Below are positions 23,285 to 31,737 of a DNA stretch of 64,000 nucleotides, piece by piece. The number at the start of each line of letters is the position of its first letter. Position 1 is the stretch's first letter. The position numbers and the translations under genes were made by a program. Origin of the DNA: Galaxea fascicularis. Lineage: Eukaryota > Cnidaria > Anthozoa > Scleractinia > Euphylliidae. The notes under the pieces are model-generated. The model saw only the letters and a program-made list of their open reading frames with translations. It was not told where the DNA came from and did not search any database. The stretch covers positions 3,664,482 through 3,728,481 of the forward strand of contig OX419337.1 in NCBI GenBank assembly GCA_948470475.1. The letters are read 5' to 3'.

Positions 23285-23567
23285 CATTAACGCAAACAAA
23301 CAACAATTAATGAAAATCAGGACTGTTTGTTGGACCTAGACGGAAGGAATACATTAGGCAGCATTGGAAAGGTTAAAACACAAGGCAGAAGATGGCAAGT
23401 AAACTTGAGAAACGATAAAGGTTGGTGTGGGGAGTTACATTAGTCAGTCATTACTAGGTCAACTATAGATAATAGCAGAAACGATAAGATTTCATGAAAG
23501 GAAACAACATTTTTTAAAAAAAGCATGTTTCAACACTTCTTTTGCCATCATCATAAGTATAGGGTAA

Positions 23568-23783
23568 CTATATAGTGTAACAAAGAATAATAATGACTGT
23601 TATAACAATAGAAAACATGAAAATGTTTGATCGCAAAGAAAGTTTTAAATTAGCAATAAGGTGCTCACGAACGCGTATGGAAAAATGTTGGGTAGTTCCT
23701 CCGATATAGCAGGCATTACAGCCCGCACACAGAAATTTGTATACCACACTCGCACGAAACTCACAAGGGATTGATCTTTTCAT
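23568..23783 (-). pseudogene. Orphan GIY-YIG endonuclease domain of a Penelope-like element
   Basis: The minus-strand reading contains VVYKFLCAGCNACYIGGTTQ and HFSIRVREHL, which is the N-terminal GIY-YIG block with the Cys pair and the R..EHL motif of Penelope-like endonucleases. The reverse transcriptase that should precede it is missing, and the conserved fold ends after about 45 residues, so this is a 5'-truncated, decayed copy. Confidence 0.8.
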
Positions 23784-23810
23784 CTGTTAAAGTCAGTAGC
23801 ATGTTTATAA

Positions 23811-23899
23811 TGGTAATTGAACTAAGTGGAGTGCAATTTGGTCTGAAATCATAAGTATGATTTTAGACCAAAATTGCACGACACGAAGTTCAATTACCA
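23811..23899. repeat. Palindrome at the edge of a MITE
   Basis: TGGTAATTGAACT...GTGCAATTTGGTCTGAAATC is followed by its near-complement back to AGTTCAATTACCA. The GTGCAATTTGG word recurs around 24037, 24053 and 24140, marking a MITE family over about 23.8-24.2 kb. Confidence 0.75.
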
Positions 23900-24138
23900 C
23901 TTTATTAAACCCATTTTGAAATCACACAGTTTTTTGTCAATAGTAATATTTATGTAGTGTTCAGTTCAGGAAAACCAGTTTTGGATTTTGATGGGTTTAA
24001 AAAAAGGATGTGATCATGATTTAGAGCAAAAATGGTGCAATTTGGGAATAAATTGCACTGTTGGGAGCCAATCAGATTTCATGAATGACGAGTGATTTCA
24101 AATGGATGAAATAAGTATAGGTAATCACATGATTCCGA

Positions 24139-24174
<36 letters not shown>

Positions 24175-24266
24175 TCAAAGACCAACAAAATTGAAAAAAT
24201 AGACTACTTATAAAGCTTCAAGCCCATACATTGACTACTGAGGTACGCAGAAGGCATTGCCCTCGA

Positions 24267-24600
24267 TCTTCCGAAAATTGGAGAAGCTTCGAAAATATCC
24301 GGAGATCACCAGAAGTGTTCGGTAATCTTCGGAAATTTTCGGTAGTGTTCGGGTAATCTTCGGAAATATTCGGTAGTGTTCGGGTAATCATCGGAAATAT
24401 TCGGAAGTGTTCGGGTGATCGTCGGACATCGTCGGATGCATTCGGGTGATCTTCGGAAGTGTTCGGCGATCTTCGGAAATCTTCGTGGTCTTCGGAAATC
24501 TTCTGAAGGTTTCGCACGATATTCGGCGGTCTTCGAAATACATCGGTTGGTCTTCGGAAGTCTTCGAGTCTTTGTTTTAACTTCGGAAATCTTCGTTGTA
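24267..24600. repeat. TTCGG minisatellite, 31-bp higher-order unit
   Basis: The unit pair TTCGG(T/A)AGTG + TTCGGGTRATC + WTCGGAAAT repeats; successive starts at 24338, 24369 and 24400 are 31 bp apart, and each 31-mer contains two 15/16-bp half units. The long Arg/Pro/Glu-rich readings across it are artefacts of the repeat. Confidence 0.9.
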
Positions 24601-24665
24601 ATTTGCACTCGTGTTACACTTTTGCACTGGTGTTGCACTTTTTTGCACTGGTGTTACACTTGAAC
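24600..24665. repeat. Short tandem repeat TTGCACTGGTGTTACACT x3
   Basis: Three units of about 19-23 bp directly follow the TTCGG array. Confidence 0.85.
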
Positions 24666-24783
24666 TGCACTGCTCTCAGCCAATCACAATCGAATAATTT
24701 TTTCAAGTGTATTATTAAGTGTGAAAGATCCTATCCCTTGTACTGATATTACAAACACTATGCATACTGGTTTGGTATATATA

Positions 24784-25442
24784 CTGGGCGCAATCCATTC
24801 AACCAAAATTTCCGGACCGAAGTTTCGAAATTTCTTAGAGGCGAATGGAACGCGACGCCGGACAGGTCTCGTTCCGTTCCTTTCTCAAGAAGTGTTTCTC
24901 GCCCTGATTTGCCGTCTTCCCATCGCTCAATTCAAGTGTTCTCTCGTGATCAGGTTGACTTGCGAAGACCTCAGTCTCATCGGGAATGAAAGAAGAATCT
25001 TCAACAACAAACATAAACTTAAGACGATAAAAATGGCGGGATTTGATCGGAGTTTGGATGCTCGAGACAATGAAATAGACCGTGGAAATAGACCGTTTTA
25101 AAAATTCAATTGCAAAGCAGCTACGTACCTGTTGTAGTTGCGCATGAATGTAACAGCAACAGCGATAATTCTGCTGCTAAAACACCACAATTACTGCACA
25201 GAAGACTCTGTCCATGTCGAAAATCAACCTGAATTGTACTTGACAGAGAGGTGCTAAGCGAGAATGAGTCAGAAATGTCAAATGGAACAGCAATTTTCCG
25301 GACCGACAAGTCCAACCGAAACAACGGGTCCACCTCGAAAGGTGGACCCGTTTTGCCGAAAAAAATTCTGGGTGAACCAAACTGATCCATTGAGTTTTGG
25401 ACCGAAATTTCCGGAGATTTTGGTTCAATGGATCGCGCCCAC
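24784..25442. mobile_element. Inverted-repeat element, ~659 bp
   Basis: The left end GGGCGCAATCCATTCAACCA with AAATTTCCGGA is mirrored at the right end (TCCGGAGATTTTGGTTCAAT, GGATCGCGCCC). It contains a small perfect hairpin at 25325-25350 (CGGGTCCACCT cgaa AGGTGGACCCG) and no intact gene. Confidence 0.75.
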
Positions 25443-25561
25443 TAACTTAAAAAATACATCCGCTGGAACCAGCCAAGCTATATGTTCTAAGATGCTTATC
25501 TGGTAGTATCTCAACAGAAAATACAATTTTTATAGCAGGAGAATTAAGAGAAGTGTCATAA

Positions 25562-25846
25562 AGCCGCTGTTACACGTTGAAACTTTTAGCTGAAACTTGT
25601 GTGCAACGGCGTTGCGAAACATGTTTCAGTAGTCGTTGCACCGTATAACAAGGTCGGTTTCTTGAAACGTTTTGAACTTCCGTTGCGAGACAAGTTTGAC
25701 GAAAAGTAGAACCGCTTTCTACTTCTGCAACGATCGCAGTGATGATAAAAACAAGAGTTTCACCGTGTAACGCCACTCTGTGAAACTTGTTCACGGTGCC
25801 GTTGCACACAAGTTTCAGCTAAAAGTTTCAACGTGTAACAGCGGCT
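25562..25846. mobile_element. PIF/Harbinger-like MITE with TAA duplication
   Basis: The ends AGCCGCTGTTACACGTTGAA and TTCAACGTGTAACAGCGGCT are perfect over about 40 bp, flanked by TAA on both sides (25559-25561, 25847-25849). A 3-bp TWA duplication is characteristic of PIF/Harbinger insertion. Non-autonomous, 285 bp. Confidence 0.85.
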
Positions 25847-26126
25847 TAATTCTTCCCCACTATATTGGATCCCAGTAATTGCAGTATCTCCACTAGCGCG
25901 GTTTTTATCAATACAATAGACGTTGTAAACCTCACGTTTTGATTGGTCTAGGTGAGTTCGCAATTGAAGTGTAGACACACGAATGACGCGTAATGAGTCA
26001 AACACTAGAACAAAATATGTTTTAAGTTGTTTGATCAGTCGAATGTTGGATGGACCGGAGTCCAAACACGATCATACATTACCAGACAAGGGGCCAATTG
26101 TTTGGTCACCAAACAATGATTGATAT

Positions 26127-26326
26127 AATAGACCTTTTTAGCTTGTAGATTTTGTTTTCCCATTGTAGACCACGTGATGTTACCCTAGAAAACTGTCTCT
26201 TTGAAATTTCGTCATATTCACGTGCATATGTACGCATAATATATAAAAAGAGAAAAAGCAAATTCCCTTGGGAAGATCACATGGTCTACATTGGGAAAAC
26301 AAAATCGACAAGCTAAAAAGGTCTAT
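26127..26326. mobile_element. 200-bp MITE with ~55-bp inverted repeats
   Basis: AATAGACCTTTTTAGCTTGT is mirrored as ACAAGCTAAAAAGGTCTATT, with pairing continuing through GATTTTGTTTTCCCA and GTAGACCA. A short perfect palindrome (GTTTGGTCACCAAAC, 26099-26113) lies just outside. Confidence 0.85.
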
Positions 26327-26617
26327 TGGTCACTTAACGTCTCCCGTTCAAACCAAGGCCTTGAACAAACAAATAGCACAACAACTGCATCGACAAAAAC
26401 AACGATAAAAGAGAGGGTTCTGCCGACGAAAATGTTTCCACTCAAAGGTGTCAGAAGGAAATAAGAAGCATCAGTAGGTTGTAGTACAGAAACAGGAAAA
26501 TAAAGTCAAACGGCGGAAGTGGATAGAAAGAAAACAGGGTGGCCGCGGACAACGTCAGAATGGCTGCTTTGTAGGCTTGCTTGCGTGGAATTACGATGCA
26601 GCCTTCTGCTTTCGGCA

Positions 26618-26828
26618 CTACATTGTCTTGAAAAAGTTGCTTTTTTGTGTCTGTTGTTTGTATGGTTTGTCACTCTTATCAAGCTGAGTTGATTGAGTTG
26701 TACCTAAGGAAGAAAAAGCACATTTTAGAACGGACGTCTTGGTCTCCAGCCACTTTAAAATACCTGCAGTAAGGATTACATACCTTCGTTATCATCATCC
26801 AAAGACTCTTTAGCATTCGCGTTAAATT
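26618..26828 (-). pseudogene. Paralogous copy of the last two CARD-gene exons
   Basis: Exon 26784-26828 (45 bp, phase 1-1) encodes FNANAKESLDDDNE, matching FAHAKESMDEATE of the CARD gene, with donor GAAG|GTATGT. The next exon starts at 26703 (acceptor CCTTAG) with GTTQSTQLDKSDKPYK, parallel to GSSPTTYSEENDKTRHK, but reaches TAG at 26618. Beyond the stop, in another frame, the DNA still encodes VIPRKQAYKAAILTLSAATLF, the counterpart of the membrane tail. A single-base difference therefore removes the hydrophobic C-terminus. No CARD exon is visible upstream. It may be a pseudogene or a tail-less variant. Confidence 0.65.
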
Positions 26829-27329
26829 CTGATGATTATAAACAAATGAATAAATAATTTAATTGTTAGGTAGAACGGTTTTCACTTGAGGATCGAAAGT
26901 AATTGTTTCCTGGTGTCTTAATCCTAATTTCCTTTCTAAATCGAGAAGTGGGGAAACCCCTAAAATGGCCTGATCGTTCTCGATTGCTCATTGGCTAATC
27001 ATGATCATGTCAATGTTGTTTATGGTTCCAAGGGCTTTGAAGCGAGGCTATTGTTTGTCTGGTAATTCCTTCAAGTACAATCATGATCATTTGAACAGCG
27101 CACAAAATTGGTACAAATGCGTCCCACGTTCCTGCAGTTTGCTGATTGTTAAGTGGAATTTGTATTTAGGTTGTTTGTACAACAAACCGTACCTGGTTTC
27201 TTTATGCGCGGGAAATAAGCCGTCCTTCTATTTTCTATTTTACAAATCGAACGTGGTTTAGCAAGTTGTCTGCACTCTTATCGACAGCGATGTACGTCAT
27301 CACACTGGTCAAAATGTTGTGGACTCACG

Positions 27330-27905
27330 TAGGCTCTTACCGAAAGTGCTCGTAAAAAAGCATTTTAAAAGCAGTACTTGTTTTTTGCCAAAAAGAGTGC
27401 TAAGATAATGCTAATTTTTTTAAAAAGTGCTCCTCGGTTACATAAAAATGCTTACATTTTTCCGATTCTTTTAAACATAGAATATTACATTTTTCAGATT
27501 TTCAGTTGTTTTCAACAACAAATTGTAACGATCAATGTTTTTTGCATCACAGTTGCCTATAGTCTTATTTTTCCATTGATTGATGGCAGAGTACGCTCTC
27601 GAACTATTTCTGCGGCCTTGGCTGGCTAATTTCCATTATTACTCGTTGACAACGAGGATGACGCCATCTTGGAACGAGTGTGATGGACTGGGTTTCTAAA
27701 AGGCAACCGCTGACCTATGAGGACAAAATGTGGCTTTGGACGACATAAATAAAGTCAGATTGTGCTTTTTAACACAAAATTATACAAATAATCAGTCGAA
27801 AACCCAAAAAAATGCTACCAGTGCTTTTTGGGATGAAATGTAAAAAAAAGTGCTCGTGAAGCCAAATAATGCCAAAAAAGTGCTAGCACTATCGGTAAGA
27901 GCCTA
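27330..27905. mobile_element. hAT-like MITE inserted in another repeat
   Basis: The ends TAGGCTCTTACCGA-AGTGCT and its complement are flanked by 8-bp direct repeats GACTCACG (27322-27329) and GACTCGCG (27906-27913). The target is a repeat whose uninterrupted form occurs at 28332-28356 (gactcacgaggcgcagccgag). Confidence 0.75.
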
Positions 27906-28530
27906 GACTCGCGAGGCGCAGCCGAGTGAGTGAGTTTAACGTTTATTCAGGAAAAAGCAACTTTCGAACAACTTCAACTGTTCAGTTACTGCAAATATTC
28001 AAGCAGGTTTATAATGAATTTACGGCAAAACATACACATTGGCATTTGCAATGGCGCAGCCATGGAAGAAACCATTTGGGAAGGCCAAAGCACTGCAGTT
28101 TGAGGCAGAGCACTCAAAGTTTGAGGCAGAGAACTCGAAGCTGGCGTTACTGGAACATGAACAACTGCTTAACTCGCTTCTTTACTAACTAGAGCATTTG
28201 AAAGGATGTCGGAGCAGTTCTTCAACTGTTCTACAGATGGTCTTGAGTTATAACTTGATTTGCTTTGCTTGTTAGCATGGCCCGAGATGGACATGATGTG
28301 GCGTGAAGGAACGTTGGCGTTTGACTATTTGTGGACTCACGAGGCGCAGCCGAGTGAGTCGACAACATTTTGACCACTGCGACCAACGCTAAACCACATT
28401 CGATTTGTTTTTTACCACAATACCGGCGACAAAGAAATGTTTGTTTCAAAGCGAGAGAGATAAAAAAGGCATTGCGTGACAAGTTGACGCGAGCAGCGTT
28501 GTCTAGACTCTTATCGACAACGGCAAATTA
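27906..28530. repeat. GAGGCGCAGCCGAGTGAGT repeat region
   Basis: The word CGAGGCGCAGCCGAGTGAGT occurs at about 27911 and 28338. The associated words ATTTTGACCA and TTGTCT-ACTCTTATCGACA occur at 27263-27320 and 28355-28525, some inverted. No gene is visible. Confidence 0.6.
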
Positions 28531-28596
28531 GCCAATCAGATTGCGAGATTCTGGCAGTTGTGGTAAAAAATGTATTATAAAATGTTCGAAGAGTTA

Positions 28597-29974
28597 CGCG
28601 CCCTTAATCTCGTACCCAGATCTCTTGGGGACGAAGCCGAAGGCGAGATTTGGTCAAGTAAGAAAATACAACTTTTTTGATTGGCTGTTAAACTGTCTCG
28701 TGTCCAGTCCCTTCTTTGAACATTTGCGCGGCAAGCTTTGCTTCAATGTTTACAAAAATCGCAGAGCTGACGCGTGAATTTAAATATTCAATGATACCAG
28801 AAACCTGTGTCGTCTTTGTGAAAACACAACAGATCCCAATAAGAGATTCTCAATTTTTTCGGATTATGGAAAGAGTGTAACTGTTGCAACGTAAGTGATT
28901 TCGCAAAAGTGACAATTGTCTTCCTCAGCATGTTTGCCGAAACTGGTGCAGAATACTTCTCAGTTTGTAAGACAAAGTTGCACTTCAAACTAAATGTGCC
29001 ACAACAAAAGAAATTCTTTCCAAAGGAAAAGAAGGAGTGAAAAAGGACTTAACGTTCCCCCAAATCAATCCCTTTCATCTCGCCTGCGCAAAGGCAAAAA
29101 AAAGCGTCGGCCAAACACGCAAAATTCTTTCGGGAAAGCGTTATATTCCATTACGAAAAGCCAGATAACGGGAAAAAAAAAAGACAAGTTTCAGAGTAAA
29201 AATAATATTTCTTATTCTGTGTATGCATACGTTTAAATTGAAAGGTGACAATATATATGAGGCCAGTGAAAGCTAAGATGCAACACTGAGCCACCAAGTC
29301 ACAAGTAAACTGATAGCAAGGGTATGCTTATTTACTCACTATCCACGGTGCAGTGAGCTTCGTCGGCCACAACACAGACTACGTTTTTTGGATAAACATC
29401 TGATAACAACATTTCTCTCTACTAACAAGCAATTCCACTTCCGGATGAGCAAACACGATGCTATCACGTCGTCACAACACATTTTTATTTCTTGCACGTT
29501 GATCCCTAAATCATTGTCCGCCGGCAGAACTGCTAACTTGGATAATTGCTGCTGACTCAGTGTCCTTTTTGCTTCTTAATTTTCTCAATTTGATCCAGCA
29601 TCAAAGTGGTCCACGGGTCGCAATAATCACAATGGAGCAAGAATTCCCGCCATGAAACAAAACGTTAAACATATTCGTCGGTAGCAGGACGGTTAAGACG
29701 TCTCTATTTTGCTGCACAATAGCTCTCAAGGTCTCCATCTCTTTTGGTTTTAAATTTATATCAGATGTTCCGAGCGAAAACTTCACGGCTTTATCAAATT
29801 CGTCCTTCGACATGGCAAACAAACCCGTCATTTTAGAGAATTATTTCAGGCATGCACTCTTAAATCGCCTGTCATCGTGATTCCTGACAGGCGATCACAT
29901 GGACAAATCGGATTTGACCAGATCTCGCCTTCGGCTTCGTCCCTAAGAGATCTGGGTACGTGATTAACGCGCGC
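28597..29974. mobile_element. 1.4-kb element with ~60-bp inverted repeats carrying a helicase relic
   Basis: The left end GCGCCCTTAATCTCGTACCC with AGATCTCTTGGGGACGAAGC is mirrored at 29911-29974 (GCTTCGTCCCTAAGAGATCT, GGGTACGTGATTAACGCGCG). It encloses the decayed RecQ-like helicase at 29331-29831. Confidence 0.7.
29331..29831 (-). pseudogene. RecQ-like DEAH helicase fragment, frameshifted
   Basis: The minus-strand reading starts MTGLFAMSKDEFDKAVKFSL and includes LKPKEMETLRAIVQQNRDVL, the entry to a RecQ motif I, but the expected PTGxGKS is replaced by LLPTNMFNV. After a frame change, MLDQIEKIKKQ, IVFAHPEVEL, SREMLLSDVYPKN and ADEAHCTVDSE (motif II, DEAH) follow, interrupted by stops. The order of blocks matches a RecQ helicase N-terminal half. 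It is non-functional as it stands and lies inside an inverted-repeat element. Confidence 0.75.
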
Positions 29975-30044
29975 TTTTATGACCTTTTATTTGCCAAATT
30001 GAGTTAATTTTATCTCCTACAATATGAGCAGGGGCCCTACGTCA

Positions 30045-30080
30045 CGCGAGTGCATTGTTGAATTTTAATGCACGCAGCCT
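30045..30080. repeat. Fragment related to the 31.07-31.18 kb MITE
   Basis: CGAGTGCATTGTTGAATTTTAATGCACGC resembles the MITE termini at 31070 and 31175. Confidence 0.5.
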
Positions 30081-30635
30081 ACGCCACAAGCGTGTGCGCT
30101 CGCAAATCCTGGGAAATTTAATGAGAGAATTCAGTAATGGTAAACACATAGAGCGCTTTCCACTTGTCTGAAAAAAAAAAAGGTGAGAATTTTCCGACAA
30201 ATGGAACAGCTTTGGGACAACAAACCACATATTTCTATGTGGTTTAAGTGTGATGAGGCAAATGGTTCAGTGATATTCGGGTCATTTCAGTGAAAACGAG
30301 AAAAGTGGAATACTTATAACGGTATTCCTTTTTTTTTTTCCGAGAAATTTCCACTTGGAAGGACTGTTCTATTTGTTGTCCCATCGGAACGACCGGTATT
30401 TCCATGCAAAAGGAAAAAGTTCATAGTTAGTGGAGGAGACTAGTTATGAGAGCAGGTGAACTTGAAAGGAGTACGTCTTTGTTGTCGTTTTTACTCAGTC
30501 ACGTGACGCTGATCGTGCACACGAAAATTCCTAGATGGAGTTTGCGGTGGTGAAGTGTGGTTGAAAGCTACTGTTGTTGGTTTTTTGTAAGAGTCCAAAA
30601 ATCGAAAAGTGTTTCTAAATAGATTGTAGATAGTC

Positions 30636-30812
30636 TTGCCGGGCGATAACTGCGGTGTCTTTGGCTGTGGATCGTGCAGAAGGGTTAAAGGAATCGTTGT
30701 TTGGAAGCTTCCTGCACCAAAAGACGACGCACGTAAGAAATGGAGGGAAGATTGGCTGCGCGAAATTATCAAGACAAGAAATTTTGGACTGTGCATGGCC
30801 AAAGTCACGTGA
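30636..30812 (+). pseudogene. THAP-like zinc-finger fragment
   Basis: The plus-strand reading is TTG-initiated ([49 protein letters not shown]). It contains the C..FGC start, the K-gi.-wKLP core and the W-reD-Wl...i..tR pattern of a THAP-like domain. The expected ATG is TTG here, and the reading stops before the C-terminal Cys/His pair, so it looks like a broken copy. GTCACGTGAC words flank it (30495, 30804). THAP domains are common in P-element-like transposases and their domesticated derivatives. Confidence 0.6.
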
Positions 30813-31069
30813 CGGGGTAACCCAACATTCGATGACTTGACTTTTGACGTTCGTTTTCGCCGCCTTTCATAACCAGTCCCCACTAAGGACTTTGGTAAAA
30901 ACAATTAAAAAGATGCGATTCAATCCATATTCAACATTATTCTGAATATCAAAGGAAAATTTAGGGATTAAAATGTTAACAAATTTCATCAACAGACTTC
31001 CGGTATGAAAGCTCGCTCAAATCTCCGAGACATTTTGTAAACGAAATAAAAAAAAACTTGTTCCTCATA

Positions 31070-31175
31070 CATTGTTGAGTTATATAAGCACTTGGTAATT
31101 TAACACTCGAGAAGTGCGAGAGGCACATCACTTGTGTTCTGAAAAATTTCCGCGTGCTTTTATAACTCAACAATG
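31070..31175. mobile_element. 106-bp MITE
   Basis: The ends CATTGTTGAGTTATATAAGC and GCTTTTATAACTCAACAATG are inverted repeats. Very short and non-coding. Confidence 0.75.
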
Positions 31176-31297
31176 CACTCGGAGCGTTTTTTATTTTATC
31201 TAACTCAGTTTAATTCATAAGACCTATTTCATCAAGCTTGGGTGTTTCCCGTGAGGTCCGCCAGATTAAATACTTTTCCGAAATGTATTTTACTACG

Positions 31298-31303
31298 TTT
31301 ATT
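31298..31303 (-). terminator. Polyadenylation signal of the GPR158-like gene
   Basis: AATAAA on the minus strand, 74 bp after the stop codon at 31377. A run of 15 G (C on the transcript) lies between them. Confidence 0.55.
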
Positions 31304-31376
31304 ATTTTTCCACAAAAAGTAGTGGGGGGGGGGGGGGGACAGGACTCCCCGGCCCCGTCCTCTGCGCGGTCCCTGG

Positions 31377-31613
31377 TCAAACATAGTCACTGACAAGTTC
31401 AGCTGCAGGTGAATGTCTCTGATGTCGCCTTTCGTTTCTAGTGTTCACCAAGCACGCGGTGCTACTGTTATTATTGGGGACGGAGGAGTTAAGCAATGAA
31501 GGAGTGGAACCGCCAAACAGAATAGAACTGGAGCGACCAAGATGTCTGTTACCCGCTTCCATACTGGCTGTTTTCATTTGTTGTAGCTGACCGTATAATT
31601 TACGTATCTCCTC
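31377..31613 (-). CDS. GPR158-like exon 10 (coiled coil, C-terminus, stop)
   Basis: Acceptor TTGTATTCCCAG, 78 codons and TGA/TAG-type stop at 31377. EEIRKLYGQLQQMK continues the coil; a Ser/Asn-rich tail (SILFGGSTPSLLNSSVPNNN) ends in AAELVSDYV. Confidence 0.85.
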   Translation of the reverse strand, partial: EEIRKLYGQLQQMKTASMEAGNRHLGRSSSILFGGSTPSLLNSSVPNNNSSTACLVNTRNERRHQRHSPAAELVSDYV

Positions 31614-31698
31614 CTGGGAATACAAAAAGGAGAGGTATAACAAAGGTTTACATCTATCCCGTTTTCCTTCTTGCCTTTAAGAAATGGAGGAGCGAGAG

Positions 31699-31737
<39 letters not shown>

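Noticed and set aside
24218..24638. Arg/Pro/Glu repeat proteins on the minus strand
   Set aside because: Translation of the TTCGG minisatellite in two frames.
30491..30904. 137-codon minus-strand open frame
   Set aside because: Lies antisense to the THAP-like fragment; its Ser/Pro-rich translation is the shadow of that sequence.
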